Shown here: positions 7,557-14,548 of the stretch, piece after piece
How the letters are laid out: each line of letters opens with the position of its first letter
Numbering within the stretch: the stretch's first letter is position 1
Origin: a virus
DNA: 31,334 bases
Virus record (IMG/VR): IMGVR_UViG_3300017951_002381
Coordinates: 1 to 31,334 of that record
Direction: 5' to 3' (one strand)
Translations under genes and position numbers: made by a program
The notes under the pieces: generated by a model
What the model was told of the DNA's origin: nothing
What the model saw: the letters and a program-made list of their open reading frames with translations, nothing else
The model's database searches: none

Positions 7557-8030
7557 TTACCTCGCACTTGCTATCAATGTCACTGTAAATACAATAAGAA
7601 CTACGGCGACAGCCATACCTGCGAGCAGTGCGGCACAATCTATCCAGAACGCTTTACGACGAGCAGCATGAATCTTTGCTTTGGTTCTCGCGGCGCGAAT
7701 GTTTCTTCGCTCCTGCATCATGTCTTCATAGAACTGTGTCTGACCTGTGTAAATCAGATACTCACGCAGTTCCTTTTCCATCATCGCGACTTGGTGTTTT
7801 GCCTGTGTGATTCGTAGTGCCTCTGCTTCAACACTACCACCTTTCAGCAACTTCATGACACCAGCACCGGACTCGTTGTCTATGTTGTGGTCGATAATAG
7901 CATCCTTCGCCTCGAAAAACTTAGCGAAGTATCCTATCGTTTCTGTGACCTCACGTCCCTGTTCAAGTGCCCCTTTTATCCCCTTGAATGCAGCACCTGC
8001 AACTTGAACCGCTACCATGACTTCCATCAT
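7557..8030 (-). CDS. helical membrane protein of unknown function
   Basis: This 157-aa protein is largely alpha-helical with a charged central region (MMEKELREYLIYTGQTQFYE; ERRNIRAARTKAKIHAARRK) and one C-terminal TM (about residues 136-156, ALLAGMAVAVVLIVFTVTLI). AGAGG lies 8 nt before the ATG at 8030, which fixes the start. Together with the next gene it makes a pair of membrane/helical proteins after the block of exported proteins. A virion or membrane-remodelling role is conceivable; no family is assigned. Confidence 0.75.
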   Translation of the reverse strand: MMEVMVAVQVAGAAFKGIKGALEQGREVTETIGYFAKFFEAKDAIIDHNIDNESGAGVMKLLKGGSVEAEALRITQAKHQVAMMEKELREYLIYTGQTQFYEDMMQERRNIRAARTKAKIHAARRKAFWIDCAALLAGMAVAVVLIVFTVTLIASAR

Positions 8031-8065
8031 AGTTAATGCCTCTTATGTTATTATTATGTGACATT

Positions 8066-8509
8066 CTATTGATTCTCTTCAAACTGGAGTCTCCTCAAAT
8101 TCGCGACTTCCGCTTTTAGTTTGGCGACCTCCAACCTTCTTCTTTCGAGTTCTAACTTATAGAGAGTGTTGCAGTTTAGTCTTTCCTTTGGCGCACCAAT
8201 AGGAATGGTAATCCTTGCATACACACCCACGTCTCTCATAAAATCACCACTACTACCATACAACTGTGGATTGTAGGTTGGGTTATTGAACGAACTGTTA
8301 TAACCCTGTTGGTCCAAAATACCAACCACTCCGAACTCCATCTGTGTAGACGATCCGATTGCCATACGACAATCTAAGTCACCTGCACGGATTTGATCCG
8401 ATGCATATGTTTGTGGTGCTGTCGGTATATTTAGGTTCAAAGAGCTATTTGCACTCTGTCCCCACGCAACCGGACTCAACATCATCAAAAATAGTATAAG
8501 TTTTCTCAT
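8066..8509 (-). CDS. exported protein with C-terminal coiled coil
   Basis: This 147-aa protein has a signal peptide (KLILFLMMLSPVAWGQS). The mature part contains IRAGDLDCRMAIGSSTQMEFG, a Gly/Asn/Tyr-rich loop (NSSFNNPTYNPQLYG), a beta segment (GVYARITIPIG), and ends in a coiled coil rich in LEL/RRRLE. An outer-membrane or surface-associated fold is suggested. The ATG at 8509 is preferred over the GTG at 8518 because a signal peptide starting MRK is typical. Function unknown; it is one of five exported proteins in a row. Confidence 0.75.
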   Translation of the reverse strand: MRKLILFLMMLSPVAWGQSANSSLNLNIPTAPQTYASDQIRAGDLDCRMAIGSSTQMEFGVVGILDQQGYNSSFNNPTYNPQLYGSSGDFMRDVGVYARITIPIGAPKERLNCNTLYKLELERRRLEVAKLKAEVANLRRLQFEENQ

Positions 8510-8514
8510 AGATC

Positions 8515-8889
8515 TCACGATTTTATTTTAGAGCATATCCTCGACGTAACAATCGTTCCTTTTTCTTGTTGAGATAGACTTCTAGAACTCGTGCAAAAAT
8601 ATCGAACTCTATCTTTGTCTTTTTCCCTTATATGTATATCTATAGTTTTCCGCGACAAATAATTGACGTTAACTAATTTATCTGTCGTCGCGAACGGAAC
8701 AGAGTTCCAGTCATCGTCAAATACATCGATCTGGAAATACGATATATCACTCCTTGCGTTGTACAAGAGCATTCTTGCTCTAAGAACGCCTGATACATAC
8801 GAAGGTTCAAGGGTTGGATATGTAGGTGTCCATTGGTGGGCAGATGCCTGCCCACTTAGAACAATCAAAAGTAACATAATATATCGCAT
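8515..8889 (-). CDS. exported protein of unknown function
   Basis: This 124-aa protein has a signal peptide (MRYIMLLLIVLSGQASA, cleavage before HQW). The mature chain looks beta-sandwich-like (SYFQIDVFDDDWNSVPFAT; RKTIDIHIREKD) with two Cys (YFCTS and RICSK) that could form a disulfide. The alternating beta pattern loosely recalls periplasmic chaperone or adhesin folds, but no signature supports that. It is 5 nt from its upstream neighbour and in one operon with the other exported proteins. Confidence 0.75.
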   Translation of the reverse strand: MRYIMLLLIVLSGQASAHQWTPTYPTLEPSYVSGVLRARMLLYNARSDISYFQIDVFDDDWNSVPFATTDKLVNVNYLSRKTIDIHIREKDKDRVRYFCTSSRSLSQQEKGTIVTSRICSKIKS

Positions 8890-8894
8890 AGGTT

Positions 8895-9398
8895 TTACTT
8901 AGCGATACATTCTGCACTTACTGAAGCACGGTACACACCGCCGGGGAATGACTTCCCATAACCGTACTCTGCTTCTGAAGTGATTTTGAACCATGCACTC
9001 CCTGCAACGTCAAGATCAAACTCAGTAACATTTTCCCACTCGACTTTGTTGGTTTCGAAGTCCATATTTGCATCCGACACTTCAGATACCTCGACTTCTC
9101 CGTCCCAGTTCACAACATCGTTCAGTGTGGGTGATGTTGTAAATGAGTTGGGCCATGTAATCTGCGCCTTGTAGTAGTCCGCTTCGATAATATCGTAACG
9201 AACAATCGGTAGGACACCACCGTCTGTAGCGACAGTACTCAACTTGTCTGGAGTCGGGTTACCAAATACTCCGGGCGTGTCAGTTGTGATGACACATTTA
9301 GACTCGATATTTCCTGTAATTGGAACATCAACGTTCGCTGCGGCGATTCCGGAAAATGCACACAACGCAGTTGCTGTCACGATTGCTTGCTTTAACAT
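8895..9398 (-). CDS. exported beta-rich protein (fimbrial or coat-like)
   Basis: This 167-aa protein has a signal peptide (LKQAIVTATALCAFSGIAAA). The mature part starts VDVPITGNIESKCVI and ends with a Cys (SAECIAK), so a single N- to C-terminal disulfide is likely. The beta-rich, Thr/Val-rich chain with paired Cys resembles bacterial pilin or spore-coat-U-like subunits in general character, which is a weak analogy only. AGGAA lies before the ATG. It could be displayed on the infected cell or be a virion surface component; neither can be proved here. Confidence 0.75.
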   Translation of the reverse strand: MLKQAIVTATALCAFSGIAAANVDVPITGNIESKCVITTDTPGVFGNPTPDKLSTVATDGGVLPIVRYDIIEADYYKAQITWPNSFTTSPTLNDVVNWDGEVEVSEVSDANMDFETNKVEWENVTEFDLDVAGSAWFKITSEAEYGYGKSFPGGVYRASVSAECIAK

Positions 9399-9407
9399 AT
9401 TGCTTCC

Positions 9408-10310
9408 TTATTTTTTGTTATCTTCGTATTGGGCATTGACCATTTTTTCATGCAGTAATTGTTGCGCCATGCTCACCCTCTTCCCTTTTGGATTGGTAGG
9501 GAGTTTACCATCTACCAAGACCGTGGTTTCTTCGTAGACACCACCGTCTATGACAGTCTCTAGATATGGTTCAGGTAGTGCCCCAAGCGCCAGTAACGCA
9601 TTATACTGCGCCTGAGCGGTGTTATCGAGTAACTGTGGGTTCTGTCCTGCACCAAGTGCGACTTCTAACCTTTCGCGTCTCTTCTGTGCGAGTGCTTTGC
9701 GTCGATCAATTTCTTCCTGTTCTTCATCTGATCTCTCGATTTTCTTAGACTCTTCGTCGTCCTGTACGAACTGTGCGTTCATGTCATCGTACATCGACAA
9801 ATCAACTTCAGGAATATCTGGAATAGGTGGTACATAGTCCGGACAACTTGGATCAGACTGTGGATCAAAACAAGGATCAAACTGGTAATTGTATATGACT
9901 CTCGCGTCCTCTACCGTGCCCTCACCGTCGATCTCAATAGAACCGTCTCCCCACCTTTCTAATCGGATATTCTCTACGGGTACTAACTTAAATATGGAGT
10001 TGCCGGGTCGACCAGACCAGTCGTCCGCTTCTCTGAAAATGTACTCACCCTCGTTCTGAGCGTCCTCATTTTGCACGTAGACGATCATATCTGATTCGGG
10101 GTCTTTGACTGCGACATATCTATAGATGACACCAGTTACCTCAAGACCTGCTTGTTGAGGTAATATGTTCTGCATGACCCAGTTGTAACCAAAGTCTGCC
10201 GCGTTTGTCGTCTGTCCGAATACTATCTCAGAGTAAGAGTAAGAGGAGTAAGACGCCAATGCCACTACTAGCCCAAACGACTTTATTATCCTCGTTAATC
10301 CATTTCTCAT
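9408..10310 (-). CDS. exported 300-aa protein, possible surface or virion component
   Basis: The N-terminus is a signal peptide (about residues 1-27, SFGLVVALASYSSYSYS). The mature part has a beta-rich domain with the motif GVIYRYVAVKDPESDM, then WSGRPGN and RWGDGSIEIDGEG, a Cys pair within FDPCFDPQSDPSCPDYVPP, a Pro-rich linker, an acidic coiled-coil (ESKKIERSDEEQEEIDRR) and a helical tail. From memory, this protein recurs beside the 196-aa one in marine T4-like phages without a known function. Its start overlaps the previous gene by 83 nt, but a good GAGAAG site is present. Confidence 0.78.
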   Translation of the reverse strand: MRNGLTRIIKSFGLVVALASYSSYSYSEIVFGQTTNAADFGYNWVMQNILPQQAGLEVTGVIYRYVAVKDPESDMIVYVQNEDAQNEGEYIFREADDWSGRPGNSIFKLVPVENIRLERWGDGSIEIDGEGTVEDARVIYNYQFDPCFDPQSDPSCPDYVPPIPDIPEVDLSMYDDMNAQFVQDDEESKKIERSDEEQEEIDRRKALAQKRRERLEVALGAGQNPQLLDNTAQAQYNALLALGALPEPYLETVIDGGVYEETTVLVDGKLPTNPKGKRVSMAQQLLHEKMVNAQYEDNKK

Positions 10311-10818
10311 TTACTTCTCCCTCTTCAGGCACCTCAGTCATATCAGTAGACTGCCATGCGAGTTTTGCATCCTCGCCAATCATACCGTCATATGGACATG
10401 GTGTTCCTGCGTTCATCATAGCGTCAAAAACCCGTTTATCTTGACACATTGTACTTACTGCAGCAACTTTCATGCCCATATCGTACAATGTTTTACTTAA
10501 TTTCAACATTTCACACGTCTCATCCGTGACCTGTGATCCCATTGAAATACCAAGTATCTGAGTCTGTACCGCTCCCGCAACACCAAACGTACACAAATCA
10601 GAGTTCGACGTATTGATAGTCGGACTGATCGCAGATGGGGGTGGAGATTCAATTATATTCTTGATCTGCCCATTTGTGGTCACCGTACTATCTGTCGTAG
10701 ACTCTGTCCTAATTACATCGTCAACTGGAGTAGGTTCTTCTGGGGACGTATCGTCCTGTGCAAAAGAAAGACTACTTACCATCAACGCACCTAATAACAT
10801 CCAATTTATTTTACGCAT
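10228..10818 (-). CDS. exported protein under a hairpin-embedded late promoter
   Basis: This 196-aa protein has a signal peptide (INWMLLGALMVSSLSFAQ) followed by an acidic Thr/Ser/Pro-rich stretch. A conserved-looking domain follows with Cys residues (DLCTFGVAG, DETCEML, STMCQDKR, GTPCPYDG) and the segment LYDMGMKVAAVS. The C-terminus is a short hydrophobic run (GIGVLLLLLLL). The ATG at 10818 comes straight after a T-run at the foot of a 12-bp hairpin, so translation is probably controlled by transcript structure. It is the first gene of the exported-protein block. Function unknown. Confidence 0.78.
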   Translation of the reverse strand: MRKINWMLLGALMVSSLSFAQDDTSPEEPTPVDDVIRTESTTDSTVTTNGQIKNIIESPPPSAISPTINTSNSDLCTFGVAGAVQTQILGISMGSQVTDETCEMLKLSKTLYDMGMKVAAVSTMCQDKRVFDAMMNAGTPCPYDGMIGEDAKLAWQSTDMTEVPEEGEVNEKWINEDNKVVWASSGIGVLLLLLLL

Positions 10819-10822
10819 AAAA

Positions 10823-10862
10823 AAATACCCATGATTTAAAATAGTATATATCATGGGTATTT
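10823..10862 (-). other. 12-bp stem-loop plus T-run directly before the gene at 10818
   Basis: AAATACCCATGA (10862-10851) pairs perfectly with TCATGGGTATTT (10834-10823) across a 16-nt loop, and a run of Ts follows down to the ATG at 10818. Read from upstream this could act as an intrinsic terminator or hide the only SD-like sequence (GGGT). The late promoter box overlaps the 5' arm, so late transcripts would lack that arm. Confidence 0.8.
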
Positions 10863-10865
10863 ATA
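10858..10865 (-). promoter_or_regulatory. T4-type late promoter
   Basis: An exact TATAAATA box on the minus strand in a 114-bp intergenic gap. T4 spacing puts the transcript start near 10852, at the end of the 5' arm of the stem-loop and 34 nt before the ATG at 10818. It drives the exported-protein block. Confidence 0.75.
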
Positions 10866-10880
10866 AGAGTTGGGTAGGGG

Positions 10881-10926
10881 GGTGTCGGAAAAATGACACC
10901 TTTGTCTACGTATTAGTACGTACTAA
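10881..10926. repeat. two palindromes in the intergenic gap
   Basis: TTAGTACGTACTAA (10913-10926) is a perfect 14-bp palindrome seven bases past the upstream gene's stop. GGTGTC (10881-10886) pairs with GACACC (10895-10900) around an 8-nt loop, followed on the minus strand by a C-run rather than a T-run. The first could be a dimeric protein-binding site, the second an RNA stem at the 3' end of the upstream transcript. Confidence 0.55.
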
Positions 10927-10932
10927 TGTGAA

Positions 10933-11259
10933 TTATTTTTTCCCAGACCACGCTTGTGCACCGAAAAACGCAGCGACAATACCTGCGACAGCGATAAAGT
11001 ATACGCCTGCCATGTCACCCAATATTCGTGCACCATCGTCTAAGTTTGCAATATTTGCAAGTACAACCATCACTGGATATGCCAACATTCCCCACATGGC
11101 GAACCATGCCATTGAACGTTGTGCATCACGCATCGCGTCTTGGTCTTCGAGTTCCTTTCTCTTGAACTCCATGTACATTGCATGTTCTTGTTCTGTTACT
11201 TTTCCGTCACCGTTCGTATCTGCCGGGTGAAACCCCGCTTCTTTTATGTCTTCACCCAT
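10933..11259 (-). CDS. EF-hand membrane protein
   Basis: This 108-aa protein has a canonical EF-hand loop at residues 14-25 (DTNGDGKVTEQE), with D14, N16, D18 and E25 as calcium ligands. A charged helix follows, then two TM segments (about 48-70 and 83-103). I chose the ATG at 11259 because GAGG lies 9 nt before it; two upstream ATGs lack such a site. Calcium-responsive membrane binding is a plausible role, and two TMs in a small phage protein also fit a holin, but there is no direct evidence. It is the last gene of the internal-protein block. Confidence 0.75.
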   Translation of the reverse strand: MGEDIKEAGFHPADTNGDGKVTEQEHAMYMEFKRKELEDQDAMRDAQRSMAWFAMWGMLAYPVMVVLANIANLDDGARILGDMAGVYFIAVAGIVAAFFGAQAWSGKK

Positions 11260-11548
11260 CTGCGTTTTCCTCATCGATGAGGTCTTGTTCATATCGATCT
11301 AGATCATCCTGCATAGGTTGATGCCACGCAGTTTCTTCTTCTGTTAATTCACGTTCTACTGCGGGTGCTTCATGCAGAGTTTGTGGTGGATGGGGTTGCC
11401 ACTGAGGTTCTGGTGCGGGCGCGGGTGCTTTGTCATGATGCCACGCAGCGATGAACTCAGGAGAGATTCGTTGTGACTTTAACAACTCTCCTGTTCTCTC
11501 GTGTACCCAACCCCTTGTTGTTGGTATTGCGTTTTTAGGATGTGCCAT
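11252..11548 (-). CDS. Pro-rich acidic small protein
   Basis: A 98-aa protein with a basic N-terminus (MAHPKNAIPTTRGWVHERTG), a low-complexity Pro/Ala/His centre (KAPAPAPEPQWQPHPPQ) and a very acidic C-terminus (DDLDRYEQDLIDEENADG). The ATG overlaps the stop of the 28-aa ORF upstream (TAATG), with AAAGGAG 8 nt before it. No domain is recognised. It is probably a disordered linker or virion accessory protein. Confidence 0.7.
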   Translation of the reverse strand: MAHPKNAIPTTRGWVHERTGELLKSQRISPEFIAAWHHDKAPAPAPEPQWQPHPPQTLHEAPAVERELTEEETAWHQPMQDDLDRYEQDLIDEENADG

Positions 11549-11634
11549 TATTGATCTCCTTTTAGTACGTGACCCCACTTACCCCACGCCCATGTCGCGG
11601 CGGCTCCTACTACTACTCCAACAATAAATTCCAT
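11548..11634 (-). CDS. 28-aa hydrophobic mini-protein
   Basis: A 28-codon ORF coupled at both ends by TAATG overlaps, its stop shared with the next ATG. The product has one hydrophobic segment (EFIVGVVVGAAATWAW) followed by a basic tail, so it is a possible single-pass membrane peptide. Its stop region carries the ribosome-binding site of the next gene. The coupling and lack of any gap on either side support translation. Confidence 0.55.
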   Translation of the reverse strand: MEFIVGVVVGAAATWAWGKWGHVLKGDQ

Positions 11635-12887
11635 TACTTGCCTCCTTTTGGCGGTGTCTTGTCTCCTACTCCAAGATTATCATTACCACGAGACTTTGCT
11701 TGCTTTGTTACACGACCCGCTTTTGATGCGTCATCGTGTCCCACTGTGACTGGTGTGATGTCCGCTTCCTTCGGATCATCGATACCATTCTCTTTACCCA
11801 TATCCTGTGCGCCCTTACCCTTGAACTTGTCGAGCATTTTCTTCTCGCCATCATGGGCACCCTTGGTGTGCTGGTCACGTTTTTCTGTAACCGCATCACG
11901 AAGCATTCGACCCAAACGGACTCCATAAGACTCACCCATTCGAGATTGCATTTCCTTCTGCTTCTTGTTGGCAGCATCAGTGTGACCTTGTGCAATTTTA
12001 GAATGTGCGTGTGCCTTTTCATGATTACCGTCAGAGTGATACTCCATAGCCTTCATGTGCGCCTTCTGTGCACGATCATGCATTCTTGCAAGAACTTTGT
12101 GTTGGTCTGCACTGTGATCATTGCTTCCACCCTTCCGTGCTTGTGCTTCGTGATGTCGCGCTTGATCGTCATGGTGATCTATGTGATCGTCATGATGTTG
12201 TGCTTTCTGAGCATTAAACACCTCTTGAACTTTATGCTTCTTCTGAGCGTGCATGTGATGCTTTTCTGCGATGATTGTCAAAGACTCTACGGGAACATTT
12301 ACTTCGACACCGTGCTCGAACATTACGTCGTAGTGAGTTACAACACCTGAACCATCTTCCTGTTCTACGAGTGTGTGCTGACCGGATATGCACTCACCGT
12401 AACCCCACTGTTCAGATGTAACGTGTGTTGCACAGTCGTGCTTCAGTGCCTTGTTAGCAGACTTCGAATCGAGATCGTCTTCTAACTTTTTCTTATCAGA
12501 CTTCTCTGCACGAGGACAGTCGGGTTCATGGTTTTCCATAGACCCACCGCAGTCTGGACACTTCTGCATCTCATCTGCCGCTTCCTTCTGCATTGCTTTA
12601 CCGATCGCCTTACGACGTTTGTGTAGATACTCATCTGAAGAATCTACATCACCATCGTTATCGATGTCCTTGTCCTTACGGTTTGCAAACTTCTTCTTTG
12701 CTGCCTTAGGATCTACTTTGTCCAGACCCTCACCGTCGTCAGACTGGTCGTTAGACGCGTCGTCTGCAAACTGGTGTTTGACTTCTGGTTCTGGTTTCTT
12801 AGGTTGTGGTGGCTTTGGGGGAGTGTTTGCCTTTTCGGTCACCTCCGCCCACAGTTCTGCCATTTTTTTAATCAACATTGGGTTCAT
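11634..12887 (-). CDS. His-rich, EF-hand and zinc-ribbon modular protein, probable internal virion protein
   Basis: This 417-aa highly charged protein has an N-terminal helix, a Pro-rich linker, a DxDxDG calcium loop at residues 74-85 (DIDNDGDVDSSD), a Cys4-type knuckle at 110-125 (CPDCGG...DCPR), a small beta domain (about 150-208), a His-rich region with 20 His in residues 210-302, and a Lys/Gly-rich tail. It is likely a multi-module virion or prohead-core protein: the same EF-type loop followed by an RRKAIGKA helix is familiar, from memory, in T4-like marine phage structural proteins. It may bind Ca, Zn or Fe. GGAG precedes the ATG by 7 nt. Confidence 0.8.
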   Translation of the reverse strand: MNPMLIKKMAELWAEVTEKANTPPKPPQPKKPEPEVKHQFADDASNDQSDDGEGLDKVDPKAAKKKFANRKDKDIDNDGDVDSSDEYLHKRRKAIGKAMQKEAADEMQKCPDCGGSMENHEPDCPRAEKSDKKKLEDDLDSKSANKALKHDCATHVTSEQWGYGECISGQHTLVEQEDGSGVVTHYDVMFEHGVEVNVPVESLTIIAEKHHMHAQKKHKVQEVFNAQKAQHHDDHIDHHDDQARHHEAQARKGGSNDHSADQHKVLARMHDRAQKAHMKAMEYHSDGNHEKAHAHSKIAQGHTDAANKKQKEMQSRMGESYGVRLGRMLRDAVTEKRDQHTKGAHDGEKKMLDKFKGKGAQDMGKENGIDDPKEADITPVTVGHDDASKAGRVTKQAKSRGNDNLGVGDKTPPKGGK

Positions 12888-12900
12888 TTTTTATCTCCGG

Positions 12901-13188
12901 TCAAGAAAGAAAGTTGGTTAATGTTGCACCTACTACAGTCGCAACAACACCGATGAGTGCCCAAGCGAATTTCTGCATAAATGCTACTTTTTCTACTAAA
13001 GTTACAACGTGCGAATCAATGTTGTCGATCTTTGACGACAGACGATTCATACGCTCATGTTGTTCTACGCGACGGACTTCCAAGTCGTCCATCTTTTCTT
13101 CGACGCGAGCCAACTGAATGACAGCTTCTGACATCCTATCTAATTTTTGCTCTATACGGTCTAGTCGACCAGCATTAGTTTCTGCCAT
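12901..13188 (-). CDS. coiled-coil protein with C-terminal TM (XhlA-like)
   Basis: This 95-aa protein is a heptad coiled coil for residues 5-65 (RLDRIEQKLDRM; SSKIDNIDSHVVTLVEKV) with one C-terminal TM (about 72-93, FAWALIGVVATVVGATLTNF). This resembles hemolysin XhlA-type phage proteins that localise to the membrane and assist lysis or tail function. The start overlaps the upstream stop as TAATG. The assignment is by architecture only. Confidence 0.7.
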   Translation of the reverse strand: MAETNAGRLDRIEQKLDRMSEAVIQLARVEEKMDDLEVRRVEQHERMNRLSSKIDNIDSHVVTLVEKVAFMQKFAWALIGVVATVVGATLTNFLS

Positions 13189-13529
13189 TAGTTATCTACT
13201 TTCGCCCCCGCTCTCCACTGCCAACAAGACCAATACCGTGCCTTCCACTTGGGGCCGGGGTTGTCGCAGTTATGTCTTGCGCGAAATGACTTGCGTCTTG
13301 CTGGGTCATCTCGCTTGATTTCCATATCTGGTGAACCGAAAGATACCTTTACCACATTACCTTTCTCGTTCTTGGTATACACATAGAACTTTTTAGTACC
13401 ACCACGCACGGGATCATTCAGAGTAACTTTCTTACCCTGATACTCCGCTTCGGTGATCTCCAGATCTTCGTACAGTGACTCGCACTTACAATCGATTTCG
13501 TCTGCCCGATGATCTTTAAACTTCTTCAT
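13188..13529 (-). CDS. small virion-type protein with capsid-targeting-like N-terminus
   Basis: This 113-aa protein begins MKKFKDHRADE, sharing the MK[KT]FK...E start with its neighbours. The C-terminal half carries the striking segment KRDDPARRKSFRARHNCDNP followed by a Trp/Cys-rich end (KARYWSCWQWR). From memory this end recurs in structural proteins of marine T4-like phages. CKC at 14-16 plus later Cys could bind metal. The start lies 14 nt inside the preceding gene, with GAACGA before it. I expect it in the virion. Confidence 0.75.
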   Translation of the reverse strand: MKKFKDHRADEIDCKCESLYEDLEITEAEYQGKKVTLNDPVRGGTKKFYVYTKNEKGNVVKVSFGSPDMEIKRDDPARRKSFRARHNCDNPGPKWKARYWSCWQWRAGAKVDN

Positions 13530-13761
13530 TTTCGTTCCCTTTCGACTTCAGATAGTCGGTTGCGCTATCAAGGTAGTCGTTTGCTTTTGTAATTTTGTTT
13601 TGAACCCATTCTGGAAGATTGTCATCGTCACCCAACATCTTCATCAAGTCTTGTGCATTCCGCACAATGGTCTTGAGTTGAGTCTTCGCCATTTCCCCTT
13701 CTTGATCATATTCGTTAGGGTCTTTGTCTTCTCTCAGTCTTAGGTTTTTAAACGTTTTCAT
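13516..13761 (-). CDS. small helical virion-type protein with capsid-targeting-like N-terminus
   Basis: This 81-aa protein starts MKTFKNLRLRE, a good match to the T4 capsid-targeting sequence, with an L-x-E end as used by the T4 prohead protease. The rest is helical: EMAKTQLKTIVRNAQDLMKM, then DDNLPEWVQNKITKANDYLD. From memory this second part is common in marine T4-like phage virion proteins. A TATAAATA box ends 5 nt before the ATG and there is no ribosome-binding site, so the mRNA may be leaderless. Confidence 0.8.
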   Translation of the reverse strand: MKTFKNLRLREDKDPNEYDQEGEMAKTQLKTIVRNAQDLMKMLGDDDNLPEWVQNKITKANDYLDSATDYLKSKGNENEEV

Positions 13762-13766
13762 GGTTC

Positions 13767-13774
13767 TATTTATA
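13767..13774 (-). promoter_or_regulatory. T4-type late promoter placed directly at a start codon
   Basis: An exact TATAAATA on the minus strand in the 21-bp gap before the gene at 13761. With the T4 geometry (-13 to -6) the first transcribed base would be 13761, the A of the ATG. This predicts a leaderless late mRNA. Confidence 0.7.
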
Positions 13775-13782
13775 CCTTTGGA

Positions 13783-14544
13783 TTATTGAATGTACATATT
13801 CAATTCATACGACTTACCCGTGTTGTAGACCTGAACGTGCAGATTACGACGCGGGTTATTTGTTTTGAGAATGTAACTATTCGTCTTACCCGTAGATGGT
13901 TTACGAGGACCAGAAGCAACCTTGTCATCGATCTCTGAGTCTTTGACAATCAAACCCTTTTTCTTGGCAAAATCATACGCATGTTTCATTGCCATAGAGA
14001 AATCTTTGTGGTATAGGTCATACCCACTGGCAGACTTACTTGCGTCTCTCTTCTCAGTGACTCTCTTCGCGGTTGCGGTTGCGATCGCCATCTTTTTGTC
14101 CATAGGCATATCAGGGTTATCACGTTGGATTGCTTTTGCGATCTTCTCTCTTTTCTTTAACTCATTTGGAGTAAGAGTTTTTTCTCGCATGATGCGACCG
14201 CGCACCATCTTGAACCCACCTTTCTTGAGTATAATCGCAACTCTGTCACGTGGATCAGTGTCCATTGTTCGGACGTGATGCATCAACTCTTTGTTCGCCT
14301 TGTCCTGTACATTGACGTTAGAGTTTCTACCGATTTTACGCACCAACGTCGCAGTCTTTTCGAAGTCGTCTTTGTCAATACCACCATGCTTCTTGGCGTA
14401 GGTATCCAATTCTTTTGCAGTCTTCTCATAGTCGACTGCCTCGTTCTTGGGTTTCTCTCCACGTTCTTTTTTAGAGATTGCAATCGCTGCCTGTTGTGCG
14501 GCAGAGACTGCTTCTTTCTGACGAACCTCTTTAAATTTTTTCAT
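13783..14544 (-). CDS. modular internal virion-type protein
   Basis: This 253-aa very basic protein begins MKKFKEVRQKEAVSAAQQAA, the shared N-terminal signal. A module with KNEAVDYEKTAKELDTYAKK follows, then a basic helical part (NELKKREKIAKAIQRDNPDM) and a C-terminal beta-rich module (SYILKTNNPRRNLHVQVYN). I chose the ATG at 14544 since AAGGG lies 8 nt before it and the motif aligns with neighbours; the longer frame adds 30 residues that overlap the previous gene. A packaged, DNA-associated internal protein is likely but unproved. Confidence 0.78.
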   Translation of the reverse strand: MKKFKEVRQKEAVSAAQQAAIAISKKERGEKPKNEAVDYEKTAKELDTYAKKHGGIDKDDFEKTATLVRKIGRNSNVNVQDKANKELMHHVRTMDTDPRDRVAIILKKGGFKMVRGRIMREKTLTPNELKKREKIAKAIQRDNPDMPMDKKMAIATATAKRVTEKRDASKSASGYDLYHKDFSMAMKHAYDFAKKKGLIVKDSEIDDKVASGPRKPSTGKTNSYILKTNNPRRNLHVQVYNTGKSYELNMYIQ

Positions 14545-14548
14545 CTCT

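Noticed and set aside
11736-12350. 204-aa plus-strand open frame
   Set aside because: It lies opposite the His-rich gene; the His codons and their neighbours give a stop-free antisense frame. The composition is Cys/Val/Leu-rich without a domain, there is no ribosome-binding site, and no other plus-strand gene is supported.
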